The notes under the pieces were generated by a model. It had not been told where the DNA came from, ran no database searches, and saw only the letters and a list, made by a program, of their open reading frames with translations. Below are positions 1 to 9,236 of a DNA stretch of 64,000 nt, piece by piece (the first letter of the stretch is position 1; each line of letters opens with the position of its first letter). A program made the translations under genes and the position numbers. This DNA comes from Paractinoplanes aksuensis. Lineage in GTDB: Bacteria > Actinomycetota > Actinomycetes > Mycobacteriales > Micromonosporaceae. The DNA is taken from positions 124,001-188,000 of the forward strand of contig NZ_JAMYJR010000023.1 in assembly GCF_024137025.1 (NCBI RefSeq). Reading direction: 5' to 3'.

Positions 1-774
1 CACCACGCCGACGACGCCGGGTGGGAGGCCGATCGATTCGACGCCGGACTCGATCGACGGGGACACGCCCTTGGCCAGGCCGACCACCGCGATCAGCGCG
101 GCCATCAGCACCCCCAGGCTGGCCAGCGCGAGCCGTCCGCTCGGCGGGTCGAGGTGTTCCTCCTGGTCGATGACCTTGCCGCTCGAGGTGATGGGCAGGA
201 AGTAGTCGCGGTGGCGCCGGGTCTGCACAGTCACGAACAGCCCGTACAAAGCGAGCGACGACACCGCCGCGAAGGCCAGTTGGGCCGGCGAGAACTGCGG
301 GCCGGGGCGGCTGGTCGTGAAGCTGGGCACGACCAGGCTGAGCGTGGCGATGGTGGCGACCGTGGCGAAGGCGCCGCCGGTGCCCTCGGCGTTGAAGACC
401 GCCACGTGCCGGCGCAGGGCTCCGACCAGCAGCGAGATGCCGAGCAGGCCGTTGCAGGTGATCATCACGGCGGCGAAGACGGTGTCGCGGGCCAGGGACT
501 GGGTCTTCTCGCCGCCGCTGATCATCAGGGTGACGATCAGGGCGACCTCGATGATGGTGACCGCCACGGCCAGCACCAGGGAGCCGAACGGCTCGCCGAC
601 CCGGTGGGCGACCACCTCGGCATGGTGGACGGCGGCCAGCACGGCCCCGCCGAGCAGGCAGGCCGCGATCACGACCACGACCGACGGCAGGTCACGTCCC
701 CAGGTCAGCACGAGGGCGACGAGGGCGACGATCGGAACGAACACCGTCCACTGCCGGAAGAAACTGACTACCAT
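1..774 (-). CDS. chaA: Calcium/proton antiporter, ChaA-like (3' end outside window)
   Basis: The minus strand is open from an ATG at 774 to the window edge, giving the first 258 residues of a polytopic membrane protein. Hydrophobic segments run throughout. A CaCA-type block (GEPFGSLVLAVAVTIIEVAL, about residues 60-80) matches the conserved acidic repeat of cation/H+ exchangers such as ChaA, which export Ca2+ (or Na+/K+) in exchange for protons at the cytoplasmic membrane. The start lies 28 nt downstream of the response-regulator stop in the same orientation, so it may be the last gene of a kinase-regulator-antiporter operon. The C-terminal part is not in the window. Family assignment is fairly secure; ion specificity is inferred. 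Confidence 0.8.
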   Translation of the reverse strand, partial: MVVSFFRQWTVFVPIVALVALVLTWGRDLPSVVVVIAACLLGGAVLAAVHHAEVVAHRVGEPFGSLVLAVAVTIIEVALIVTLMISGGEKTQSLARDTVFAAVMITCNGLLGISLLVGALRRHVAVFNAEGTGGAFATVATIATLSLVVPSFTTSRPGPQFSPAQLAFAAVSSLALYGLFVTVQTRRHRDYFLPITSSGKVIDQEEHLDPPSGRLALASLGVLMAALIAVVGLAKGVSPSIESGVESIGLPPGVVGVV

Positions 775-802
775 CAGGTCACTCTGTCAGACCTGACCGT
801 GG

Positions 803-1441
803 TCAGTGCCCGAGTCCGGCTTCCCGCGCCCGCACGATCGCCTCGGACCGGTCGGCCACCTGCAGCTTGGCGAAGACATTGGACACGTTGTTGCGCACGG
901 TCTTGGGCGACAGATAGAGCGCGGACGCGATCTGGCCGTTGGACCGGCCGGCCGCGAGCAGGTCGAGGATCTCCCGCTCGCGCGCCGTGAGCTGCGGAAA
1001 CGCCTCGGTCGGGGCGGCCGGCCCGGCCGCGAAGAACTCGGCTATGCGCAGGGCCAGGGTGGCCCCGAAGACGGCTCCGCCGGCGGCCACGGTGGTGATC
1101 GCGCGGACGATCTCCTCCTGCTCGGCCCCCTTGACCAGGTAGCCGCGGGCGCCGGCCCGGACCGCGGCGAAGACTGTGCCGTCGTCCTCGGACATGGTGA
1201 GCACAACGATGCCGACCCCGGGCGCGTCGGTAGCCAGTTTGCGGGTGGCCTCGACGCCGTTGAGCCGGGGCATCTGCACGTCCATGACCACCACGTCGGG
1301 CTGCAGCCGGGTCGCGGCGGCCACCGCCTCGACGCCGTCGGCCGCGGTGCCGACCACCTCGAGCCCGTCGACCGTGGCCAGCAGCACGGCCAGCCCGTCG
1401 CGGTAGATGGGATGGTCGTCGGCGACGAGTACCCGGATCAC
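803..1441 (-). CDS. NarL/LuxR-family response regulator
   Basis: A 212-residue two-domain response regulator. The receiver domain (about 1-120) has the acidic pair in VLVADDHP and a phosphoacceptor Asp54 in VVMDVQMPRLNG. The C-terminal LuxR-type helix-turn-helix (about 148-210) contains LTAREREILDLLAAG and SPKTVRNNVSNVFAKL. The GTG start at 1441 overlaps the TGA of the upstream histidine kinase (GTGA), so translation is coupled; a longer in-frame reading upstream lies inside the kinase gene and is rejected. It is the cognate regulator of that kinase. The nearby antiporter gene is a plausible target, which is inference from position only. Confidence 0.92.
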   Translation of the reverse strand: MIRVLVADDHPIYRDGLAVLLATVDGLEVVGTAADGVEAVAAATRLQPDVVVMDVQMPRLNGVEATRKLATDAPGVGIVVLTMSEDDGTVFAAVRAGARGYLVKGAEQEEIVRAITTVAAGGAVFGATLALRIAEFFAAGPAAPTEAFPQLTAREREILDLLAAGRSNGQIASALYLSPKTVRNNVSNVFAKLQVADRSEAIVRAREAGLGH

Positions 1442-3489
1442 ACCAGCACCCCCATCGGCAGTCGGGCCCGCACGACCGTTCCGCGGCCGTCCGGGCACTC
1501 TATGCGGCAGTCCCCGCCCAGTTCGGCGGCGCGCTCACGCAGCGAGACGAGCCCGACCCCGCTGGGGGTGCCGGCCGCGATGCCCACGCCGTCGTCGGTC
1601 ACCTCGACGAGCAGGGCGCCGTCCTCGGTCGTCAACCGCACCGTGGCCGTGGTCGCGCTCGCGTGCCGGGCCACGTTGGTCAGCGCCTCGGAGGCGATCC
1701 GGTAGGCGGCGACCTCGACCGCGGCGGGCAACCGGTCCAGTTCGTCATCACCCTCGACCGTGACGGTGAGGCCGGGTGCCCGCAGCCGGGCTGCTTGCTG
1801 GCGTACGGCACCGAGCAGTCCCACGTCGTCCAGTGCGGGCGGCCTCAGGTCGTGCACGAGACGGCGTACGTCGGCCACGGCTGACGTGACGTCCTCGCGG
1901 GCCTGACGCAGCAGCTTGTCGGCCTCGTCGGGTTTGCGTGCGGCCAGGTTGCGGGCGGTGTCGATGCGCAGCCCGACCCCGCCCAGCGTCGGGCCCAGGC
2001 CGTCGTGCAGGTCGCGGCGCAGGCGACGGCGTTCCTCCTCGCGGGCGGCGACGATCAGCTCGCGGCTGCGCTGCAGCTCCTGGGCCAGGTGGGCCGAGCG
2101 GGCGGCGATCGCGGCCTGCCGCACGACGTCGGCCAGCAGGCGCTCGTCGCGGGCCCGGTTGGCCAGGACGGCCCGCTTCGGCAGCACGACCCGGCCGATG
2201 GTCTCACCCCGGTACGTGATCGGCAGCGCGCGGGTCGGGCCGCCGGGCGCACCGAAACTGGCCACCACCTGCTCACCGCCGGGGCGATCAACTTCGACCA
2301 CGACGTACGGAATTCTGAACGCCCCCGCCACCACCCGGGCCACCGCGAGAAGTTCGTCGGACGGCGAAGCCGACCGTTCCAGCTGTTCGGCCAGGCCGGC
2401 CACCACCTGGTACGGGTCGTCGCGGCGGCCCAGCACGAGCCGGCGCACCGCCCGCCACAGCCGGTGCCGCAGCGGCCCGTAACCGGCGGTGACGACGAGC
2501 ATGGCGACCACGGCGGCGTCCCGTTCCGGCAGCTGACGGCCGAGCAGGGCGCCGGTCGCGCCGAGCACGCAGGCGTCGACGGCCAGGACGGTGACGGCCA
2601 TCGCGCCGTAGAGAACAGTGCCGCCGAGCAGCCGGTCCACGTCGAGCAGGCGCGGACGGATCAGGGCGACGGCGATCGCGGCGCCGGTGAGCCCGACCGC
2701 GGGGCCGATGGCGATGCTGGTGAACCCGGGCAGGACCAGCGCCGACAGGAAGACCAGGACGTCGGCCAGCCCGGCCCAGAGCAGCCAGCGCAGCGCGAGC
2801 CGGTCGTCGCCGGTCGCGCCGCGGAACCGCCGCACCACCACCACGAACGACACGATCATGCCGAGCGGCAGCAGCACCCACAGAGTCGAGAGCAGCGGGA
2901 CCCACACGCCGTCGGGCAACGGCAGCGAGGCGGGGTCGAGGTTCAGGCCGGCGAGCACGGGATTCGAGGGCTGGCCCGCCCGTTCGTCCGCGACCCAGGC
3001 GGGCACGACCAGGGTGGCGAGCGGGGCCAGAGAAGCAAGAGCCAGTCCCACGTACGCAATGAGCTTCCACCGCCCCTGCGGCAGGCGCCCACCGGGATAG
3101 AGCAGCAGCAACAGCGGCAGCCAGATGAGCAGCGCGGCGCCGAGCCGGTTGTAGATCCAGAACGCGGCCGACGCGCCGGGCCGATCGTTGAGGGTCGAGT
3201 AGGCGAGCCACGACGCGGCCGCGCCGTCGACGATCCAGTGCAGCCCGGAGCCGATGAGCACCCAGGTCACCGGGTGCCGGGGCAGGCGGCGCAGCATGAT
3301 CGCGCCCGGGACGAGCAGGCCGAGCCCGGGCAGGCCGACCGTCCAGACCATCTCGGTGCCGGTCAGCTCGCGGTGCCGGCCCGGCACCCGCAGGTCGAGG
3401 ACGGTCGCGGCCACCAGGACGGCCACGGCCACGCCGACCAGGGCGACCGCGGCGGCGGAGCGGCGTTGAACGGGGGTCACGGGCGTCAT
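1438..3489 (-). CDS. Membrane sensor histidine kinase, NarL-partner (HisKA_3) type
   Basis: A 683-residue sensor kinase. The first roughly 330 residues hold many hydrophobic segments forming an integral membrane sensor. A GAF-like region follows (about 355-470). The HisKA_3 dimerisation helix carries the phosphoacceptor His495 in RRDLHDGLGPTLGG. The HATPase_c domain has the N box near Asn605 (ALTNVARHA) and the TDDGVGI motif at about 631-637. This is the DesK/NarX-like class that phosphorylates LuxR-type regulators, here the overlapping downstream gene. The stimulus is unknown. Its start faces the divergent thiol-transferase gene across about 100 nt that must hold both promoters. Confidence 0.92.
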   Translation of the reverse strand: MTPVTPVQRRSAAAVALVGVAVAVLVAATVLDLRVPGRHRELTGTEMVWTVGLPGLGLLVPGAIMLRRLPRHPVTWVLIGSGLHWIVDGAAASWLAYSTLNDRPGASAAFWIYNRLGAALLIWLPLLLLLYPGGRLPQGRWKLIAYVGLALASLAPLATLVVPAWVADERAGQPSNPVLAGLNLDPASLPLPDGVWVPLLSTLWVLLPLGMIVSFVVVVRRFRGATGDDRLALRWLLWAGLADVLVFLSALVLPGFTSIAIGPAVGLTGAAIAVALIRPRLLDVDRLLGGTVLYGAMAVTVLAVDACVLGATGALLGRQLPERDAAVVAMLVVTAGYGPLRHRLWRAVRRLVLGRRDDPYQVVAGLAEQLERSASPSDELLAVARVVAGAFRIPYVVVEVDRPGGEQVVASFGAPGGPTRALPITYRGETIGRVVLPKRAVLANRARDERLLADVVRQAAIAARSAHLAQELQRSRELIVAAREEERRRLRRDLHDGLGPTLGGVGLRIDTARNLAARKPDEADKLLRQAREDVTSAVADVRRLVHDLRPPALDDVGLLGAVRQQAARLRAPGLTVTVEGDDELDRLPAAVEVAAYRIASEALTNVARHASATTATVRLTTEDGALLVEVTDDGVGIAAGTPSGVGLVSLRERAAELGGDCRIECPDGRGTVVRARLPMGVLV

Positions 3490-3593
3490 CGTCGCAGGTG
3501 AGGCGTCCCGCGGTCAGTGGGCGAATGTCCCGGATGACCCGGGACATCGACTTTCGGTGGGCGCTCGGTCACCGCACGAAGCAGGATAGGGAC

Positions 3594-4601
3594 ATGGCGT
3601 ACGTGAACCCGCAGGGCGAATTCACCCGGGATCAGCGGTACATCGCGACCCGGATCACCGAGGACGGCCGCGACGGCTACCCGGTCGAACCCGGGCGTTA
3701 TCGATTGGTGGTCGCCCGCGCCTGCCCGTGGGCCAACCGCGCCATCATCGTGCGGCGCCTGCTCGGCCTCGAGGACGTGCTCTCGATGGGCATCTGCGGG
3801 CCGACCCACGACGAGCGCAGCTGGACCTTCGACCTCGACCCGGGCGGGCGCGACCCCGTGCTCGGCATCGAGCGGCTGCAGGAGGCGTACTTCAAGCGCA
3901 TCCCGGACTACGACAAGGGCATCACCGTGCCGGCGATGGTCGACGAGACGACCGGGCAGGTGGTCACCAACGACTTCGCGCAGATGACGATCGACCTGTC
4001 ACTGGAGTGGACGCGCTACCACCGCGAGGGGGCGCCCCAGCTCTACCCGGAAGAGCTGCGCGACGAGATCGACAAGATCAACAAAGCGGTGTTCACGGAG
4101 GTCAACAACGGCGTCTACCGGGCGGGCTTCGCGGGCACCCAGGAGGCGTACGACAAGGCCTACGATCGGCTCTTCGCCCAGCTCGACCAGCTCTCGGAGC
4201 GGCTGGCCGGTCAGCGCTACCTGGTCGGCGACACGATCACCGAGGCCGACGTGCGGCTGTTCACGACGCTGGCCCGCTTCGACGCGGCGTACCACGGGCA
4301 CTTCAAGTGCAACCGCAGCAAGCTGACCGAGATGCCGGTGCTGTGGGCCTATGCCCGCGACCTGTTCCAGACGCCGGGCTTCGGCGACACCACCGACTTC
4401 GTCCACATCAAGCAGCACTACTACATCGTTCACAAAGACATCAATCCGACCGGCATCGTGCCCAAGGGGCCCGACCTCCAGGGCTGGCTGACGCCGCACG
4501 ACCGCGAGAAGCTGGGCGGCCGCCCGTTCGGCGACGGCACTCCCCCACCGCCGCCGAAACCGGCGGAACGGGTGCCCGCGGGACACGGCGCTGTTGCTTA
4601 A
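3594..4601 (+). CDS. Glutathionyl-hydroquinone-reductase-like GST family protein
   Basis: A 335-residue protein of the Xi/omega-like glutathione transferase family (YqjG/ECM4), with a thioredoxin-fold N-terminal domain and an all-helical C-terminal domain. The catalytic cysteine is Cys44 in ACPWANR, the usual CPWA motif of S-glutathionyl-hydroquinone reductases. The ATG at 3594 is preceded by AGGATAGGGAC; an upstream in-frame ATG has no such site and would sit in the intergenic region. Characterised relatives reduce thiol-quinone adducts. Most actinobacteria use mycothiol instead of glutathione, so the co-substrate here is probably not glutathione (inference). The gene overlaps the stop of the convergent neighbour by 4 nt. 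Confidence 0.85.
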   Translation: MAYVNPQGEFTRDQRYIATRITEDGRDGYPVEPGRYRLVVARACPWANRAIIVRRLLGLEDVLSMGICGPTHDERSWTFDLDPGGRDPVLGIERLQEAYFKRIPDYDKGITVPAMVDETTGQVVTNDFAQMTIDLSLEWTRYHREGAPQLYPEELRDEIDKINKAVFTEVNNGVYRAGFAGTQEAYDKAYDRLFAQLDQLSERLAGQRYLVGDTITEADVRLFTTLARFDAAYHGHFKCNRSKLTEMPVLWAYARDLFQTPGFGDTTDFVHIKQHYYIVHKDINPTGIVPKGPDLQGWLTPHDREKLGGRPFGDGTPPPPPKPAERVPAGHGAVA

Positions 4602-5242
4602 CGGAAGTCGATGTTCTCGACGATGTGGTTCGGGAAGCCGACCCGGGCCGCGCGCAGCATGGCCTGGGCCAGCTTGTCGGTGGTGGTGACGTATTTGGGG
4701 GCGATGCGCTCGAGCAGCGGGACGATCGGGCCGACGGCGGTGTAGATCGTGTTGTACCAGCCGGTCTTGGAACGGACGCCGCGCGTGGGCTGGATCATGC
4801 CGGGGCGGAAGGCGTAGCCGTTGGGCAGCAGGGCGATGATGTCCTGCTCGGCGCGCCCCTTCACCCGCTGCCACATCTGCCGGCCCTGCAGGTTGGTGCC
4901 TGCGCCCGAGACGTACACAAATGTGGTTTGGGGGTTGATCTCGGCGAACGTGCGGGCGGCGGCCATCGGGTAGTCGTAGCTGACCCGGGTGTAGGCGGTC
5001 TCGTCCATGCCGACCGACGAGACGCCCAGGCAGTAGAGACAGGCGTCGGAGCCGCGCAGGTCGTCCTTGATCGGGCTCAGGTCGGTGAAGTCGTTCAGCT
5101 TCACCTCGCGCAGCTTGGGATGAGAAACCCCGGTTGGCGTACGGATGACCGCCAGCACCTCGTCGACGTCGGGCGCCAGCAGACTTTCGCGCAGCGCGCC
5201 CTGGCCGACCATGCCGGTCGCCCCGAAAACCACGACCTTCAT
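4598..5242 (-). CDS. NAD(P)-binding Rossmann protein (atypical SDR/epimerase-like)
   Basis: A 214-residue single-domain Rossmann protein. It starts with the dinucleotide motif VVVFGATGMVGQG (Gly7, Gly10, Gly13) and continues with LYCLGVSSVGMDETAY and FVYVSGAGTN, as in NAD(P)H-binding proteins of the YbjT/HTATIP2 group. It lacks the long C-terminal substrate domain of true epimerases. The ATG is preceded by a strong GAGGGGGAACT ribosome site. It is transcribed divergently from the SWIM-domain operon, about 90 nt away. A redox or regulatory role is likely, but no substrate can be named. Confidence 0.75.
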   Translation of the reverse strand: MKVVVFGATGMVGQGALRESLLAPDVDEVLAVIRTPTGVSHPKLREVKLNDFTDLSPIKDDLRGSDACLYCLGVSSVGMDETAYTRVSYDYPMAAARTFAEINPQTTFVYVSGAGTNLQGRQMWQRVKGRAEQDIIALLPNGYAFRPGMIQPTRGVRSKTGWYNTIYTAVGPIVPLLERIAPKYVTTTDKLAQAMLRAARVGFPNHIVENIDFR

Positions 5243-5330
5243 AGTTCCCCCTCGGTGAGCTCGCCTCGATCATGTCATCGGGCCGCCGGGGCCCGGCAGA
5301 ATTGTCGTACCCGCCGCCTAGGGTTTTCCC

Positions 5331-8105
5331 GTGACCGTTGAACGATGGCCGGCCGCCCAGGTCGAGACGCTCGCCCCCGATGCCCCGTCGGTCAAGGCCG
5401 CCCGCGGCCTGTCCGGCCCCGGGTCGTGGTCAGCCACCGGGCGGCTCGACGACATCCTGTGGGGACAGTGCCGCAGCTACCAGGTCTGCGTCGACCTGGC
5501 CGGGCCCGCGTTCAAGTGCAACTGCCCCAGCCGCAAGATTCCCTGCAAGCACGCGCTGGGCCTGCTGCTGCTCTGGTCCGAATCCGATGTGTCCGACGCC
5601 CCCGCGGCCGATTTCGCCCGCGAGTGGCAGGCCGCGCGGGCGGCCCGGGCTGCGGCCAAGCCCAAATCGGCCGCCACGGCTCCCGATCCGGCGGCCGCGG
5701 CCAAGCGGGTCGAGCAGCGCGCCGAGCGGGTCGCCGGCGGCCTGGCCGAGCTGCGCCGCTGGCTCGACGACCAGATCCGCCAGGGCCTGGCCGGCGCGCA
5801 GCGCGGCGGCCACCAGCCGTTCGAGGCCATGGCCGCCCGCCTGGTCGACGCGCAGGCGGGCACCGCGGCCGGGGCCGTGCGACGGCTCGGCTCGGTCGCC
5901 GGCGTCGGCCCGCACTGGGCCGACCGGCTGCTCGGCGAGCTCGCCCTGCTGCGCCTGCTCGTCTCCGGGTACGAGCGTCTGGCCGAGCTGCCGCCCGAAC
6001 TGGCCGCCACCGTCCGCAGCCGCATCGGCTTCCCCATGCCGACCGACGAGGTGCTGGCCGGTCCCCGCGTCGCCGACCGGTGGCAGGTGCTGGGCCAGGT
6101 CGACTCCGACGAGGGCGCGCTGACCACCCGGCGCACCTGGCTGCGCGGCGCCGAGCAGGGCCGGTTCGCGCTCGTACTGTCGTTCGCCGCCCCCGGCCAG
6201 CCGCTGGTCTCCGACCTCGTCCCCGGCACCGAGTTCCGGGGTGAGCTGGCCTTCTATCCCGGCGCGGCCCCGCTGCGGGCGCTGGTGGCCGAGCGGGTCA
6301 GCGCGGCCGAGCCGTTCCGATCCCCCGACGGCGCCGTCCCGCCGGCCGAGGCACTGGCCTTCTACTCCACGACGATCACGGCCGAGCCCTGGCGCTACGA
6401 CGCCCCGGTGCTGCTGTCCGGGGTCGCGCCGAGCGCCGACGGCTGGCTGGTCGACGAGTCCGGCGCCGGCCTGCCGCTCGCCCCCGGCCACCGCGAACCG
6501 TGGTGGCTGCTGGCCGCGGCGGGCGGCCGCCCCGCGACAGTGGCCGCCGAGTGGTCGCCGGTCGGCCTGCGCCCGCTCGCGGCCTGGGCCGAGGGCGCGT
6601 TCGTGACCGCCGGCCCCCAGGTGCCCGACCCGGGCGCGCCCCGCTCGGCCGAGCTTCCGCCCGAGCTGCTGGCGGCCGCCCTGGTCGGCACCAACCGGCG
6701 GCCCTGGGCGGGCGAGTCGTCGCTGCTCGACGCGGCCGCTGTGGCCCTCACCCGTCACCGGGCGGGCGTGCTGCCGGGCCTTGGGCACATCGCCGTGCCG
6801 GCCGCGCCCGACGAGACCACCGCTCCCCTGCCCGGCCCGGCCGGCCATCGCGTGCAGCGCATCCTGGCCGGGGCCGTGCCCGGCGGCGCCCAGCTCGCCC
6901 AAGAGCTGCTGGCCCAGTGGCTCGCCGCCGCGGCCGAGCGGGGCGGCCACGTGCCCGCGGTCGTGCTGCCCGCCCTGCTCGACGCGGGCCGCCGCAACTC
7001 GATCGTCCGCCCGGCCCTGGCCCGGGTGGCCGGCCGGCGCGGCTCCTGGCTGGCCGGCATGCGCGCCGACTGGCGCTGGCTGCGCGACGAGACGCCGGTG
7101 GCCGTGGTGCTGCCCGACTGGCACACCGGCAGCTCGGGCGAGCGGCTGGGCCACCTCACCGCGCTGCGCGCGACCGACCCCGGCCGGGCCCGTGAGCTGC
7201 TCGAGAGCACCTGGGCCCAGGAGTCCTCGGACGACCGCGCCCGGTTCCTGGGCGCGCTGGCCACCGGCCTCGGCCCGGCCGACGACCCGTTTCTCGAGCA
7301 GGCCCTCGACGACCGCCGCAAAGAGGTGCGCGAGGCCGCGCTCGGCCTGCTGCGCCAACTGCCCGGCTCCCAGCTGCGTGCCCGCATGAAAGAGCGCGCC
7401 CTGTCCCTGGTCCAGCGCGAGCGCCGGCTGCTGGGGGCCGACCGGCTCACCGTCACCCCACCCCAAGAGCTCGACGCCGTCCTGCGCCGCGACGGCGTGG
7501 CCGCCACACCCGCCCGCGGCATCGGGGTGAGCGCCTGGCTGCTCGAAGAGGTCGTCGCCGCGGCCCCGCTCGACACCTGGTCCGAGCCCGCGACGATGCT
7601 GCGGCTGGCCCGCAACAACGACTGGGAGGGTCCGCTGCTGCACGGCTGGGCCAAGGCCGCGGTGGTGCAAGAGGATCCGGCCTGGGCCGCCGCGCTGCTC
7701 CGCGAGTCGTCCGGCTCGCTGCGCGAATCCGTCCGGTGGGACCTGCATCTCGTGCTGCCGCCCGACGAGCTGGGCCGGCTCGCGGCCGACGCCCTGCGCC
7801 GCGACGACGGGCTGGCCACCCGGCTGCTGTCGCTGCACCCCGGCCACTGGCCCGAAGAGCTGTCGGTCGCCGTGCTCGAGACGATCGCCCACCGGGCCCG
7901 CACCGACCGCCACAGCTGGCAACTGGGCGAGCTGTGCCGCGCGGCCGCCCTGTCCATGCCCCCGGGCTACGCCGACCTCGTCGGCCGCCTGGCCGGCCAG
8001 CTCGACCAGGAACCGGCCGACGCCTCCCGGGTGCGCCCGGTGGCCGACCTGGCCCGCACCCTGACCTTCCGCTCCCAGATGCTCGACGAGCTCAAACCCG
8101 CCTGA
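5331..8105 (+). CDS. SWIM zinc finger / DUF5691 fusion protein
   Basis: A 924-residue cytosolic protein joining two parts that are often separate genes. The N-terminal half has a SWIM zinc finger, CxCx6CxH with Cys63, Cys65, Cys72 and His74 (FKCNCPSRKIPCKH), followed by a helical Ala-rich region. From about residue 440 it matches DUF5691, recognisable by LAAALVGTNRRPW, and continues as helical repeat-like sequence. SWIM fingers bind DNA or protein in other families; the function here is unknown. It begins with GTG at 5331 and is the first gene of the MoxR/DUF5682/vWA operon. The family names are from memory of the domain signatures; the gene order supports them. Confidence 0.85.
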   Translation: MTVERWPAAQVETLAPDAPSVKAARGLSGPGSWSATGRLDDILWGQCRSYQVCVDLAGPAFKCNCPSRKIPCKHALGLLLLWSESDVSDAPAADFAREWQAARAARAAAKPKSAATAPDPAAAAKRVEQRAERVAGGLAELRRWLDDQIRQGLAGAQRGGHQPFEAMAARLVDAQAGTAAGAVRRLGSVAGVGPHWADRLLGELALLRLLVSGYERLAELPPELAATVRSRIGFPMPTDEVLAGPRVADRWQVLGQVDSDEGALTTRRTWLRGAEQGRFALVLSFAAPGQPLVSDLVPGTEFRGELAFYPGAAPLRALVAERVSAAEPFRSPDGAVPPAEALAFYSTTITAEPWRYDAPVLLSGVAPSADGWLVDESGAGLPLAPGHREPWWLLAAAGGRPATVAAEWSPVGLRPLAAWAEGAFVTAGPQVPDPGAPRSAELPPELLAAALVGTNRRPWAGESSLLDAAAVALTRHRAGVLPGLGHIAVPAAPDETTAPLPGPAGHRVQRILAGAVPGGAQLAQELLAQWLAAAAERGGHVPAVVLPALLDAGRRNSIVRPALARVAGRRGSWLAGMRADWRWLRDETPVAVVLPDWHTGSSGERLGHLTALRATDPGRARELLESTWAQESSDDRARFLGALATGLGPADDPFLEQALDDRRKEVREAALGLLRQLPGSQLRARMKERALSLVQRERRLLGADRLTVTPPQELDAVLRRDGVAATPARGIGVSAWLLEEVVAAAPLDTWSEPATMLRLARNNDWEGPLLHGWAKAAVVQEDPAWAAALLRESSGSLRESVRWDLHLVLPPDELGRLAADALRRDDGLATRLLSLHPGHWPEELSVAVLETIAHRARTDRHSWQLGELCRAAALSMPPGYADLVGRLAGQLDQEPADASRVRPVADLARTLTFRSQMLDELKPA

Positions 8106-8174
8106 CCCGACCCCGATTTTTCTGTCAGAGGTGGGCGATAGCCTTCGGCTCTGGCGAAGACCAAGGAGCTTCAC

Positions 8175-9236
8175 GTGACCGCACTGCGCCCGCACGCCGA
8201 GGATCAGTACGCCGAAGAGCTGGCCCTGCTGGCCGCGGCCGACGACCGTCCCCGCCCGCCCGGCTGGCGGCTCTCGCCCCAGGCCGTGGTGACCTATCTG
8301 CTGGGCGACGGCGCCAAGATCACGCCGAAGTACGTCGGCCCCCGCCGCCTCATGGAGGTCGCGGTCTCCACCCTCGTCACCGACCGCGCGCTGCTGCTGC
8401 TCGGCGTGCCCGGCACGGCCAAGACCTGGGTCTCCGAACACCTCGCGGCCGCCATCTCGGGCGACTCCACCCTGCTCGTGCAGGGCACCGCCGGCACGGC
8501 CGAAGAGGCCATCCGGTACGGGTGGAACTACGCCCGTCTGCTGGCCGAGGGCCCGACCGACGCCGCGATGGTGCCCAGCCCGATCATGCGGGCCATGCAG
8601 ACCGGCACGATCGCCCGGCTCGAAGAGCTGACCCGCGTGCCCTCCGACGTGCAAGACGCGCTGATCACCATCCTGTCCGAGAAGACGCTGCCGGTGTCCG
8701 AGCTCAACACCGAGGTGCAGGCGCAGCGCGGCTTCAACCTGATCGCCACCGCCAACGACCGCGACCGCGGGGTCAACGAGCTGTCGAGCGCCCTGCGCCG
8801 CCGGTTCAACACCGTGGTGCTGCCCGTGCCCGCCTCGGCCGACGACGAGGTCGAGATCGTGGCCCGCCGGGTGGCCCAGCTCGGCCGCTCGCTCGAACTG
8901 CCCGAGGTGCCGGCCGCGCTCGAAGAGATCCGCCGCGTGGTCACGGTCTTCCGCGAGCTGCGCAGCGGCCTCACCGAGGACGGCCGCACCAAGCTCAAGT
9001 CGCCCACCGGCACCCTGTCCACGGCCGAGGCGATCTCGGTCATCACCAACGGCATGGCGCTGGCGGCCCACTTCGGCGACGGCCGGCTGCACCCGGGCGA
9101 CGTGGCCGCGGGCATCCTGGGCGCGGTCGTCAAAGACCCGGTGTCCGACAGTGTGGTGTGGCGCGAATACCTCGAGACCGTGGTGCGCGAGCGCGCCGAC
9201 TGGCGCGACTTCTACCGGGCCGCCCGCGATGCCTGA
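8175..9236 (+). CDS. MoxR-type AAA+ ATPase (YehL-like)
   Basis: A 353-residue AAA+ ATPase. Walker A is GVPGTAKT (77-84); a Walker B-like stretch with Glu150-Glu151 lies in ARLEELTR; sensor 1 is in NLIATANDRDRG; an arginine-finger region follows (ALRRRFNTV). MoxR proteins are thought to act as chaperones that remodel or load cofactors onto vWA-domain partners, and a vWA gene is present three genes downstream. The GTG start at 8175 follows AAGGAG at 8162-8167. The stop overlaps the next start by 8 nt, showing translational coupling. The closest familiar relative by gene neighbourhood is E. coli YehL. Confidence 0.9.
   Translation: MTALRPHAEDQYAEELALLAAADDRPRPPGWRLSPQAVVTYLLGDGAKITPKYVGPRRLMEVAVSTLVTDRALLLLGVPGTAKTWVSEHLAAAISGDSTLLVQGTAGTAEEAIRYGWNYARLLAEGPTDAAMVPSPIMRAMQTGTIARLEELTRVPSDVQDALITILSEKTLPVSELNTEVQAQRGFNLIATANDRDRGVNELSSALRRRFNTVVLPVPASADDEVEIVARRVAQLGRSLELPEVPAALEEIRRVVTVFRELRSGLTEDGRTKLKSPTGTLSTAEAISVITNGMALAAHFGDGRLHPGDVAAGILGAVVKDPVSDSVVWREYLETVVRERADWRDFYRAARDA

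Noticed and set aside
5430-9092. A 1220-codon open frame on the minus strand
   Set aside because: It is antisense to the SWIM and MoxR genes, whose motifs are clear on the plus strand. The antisense product is low-complexity Gly/Arg/Gln sequence, as expected from GC-rich codon bias.
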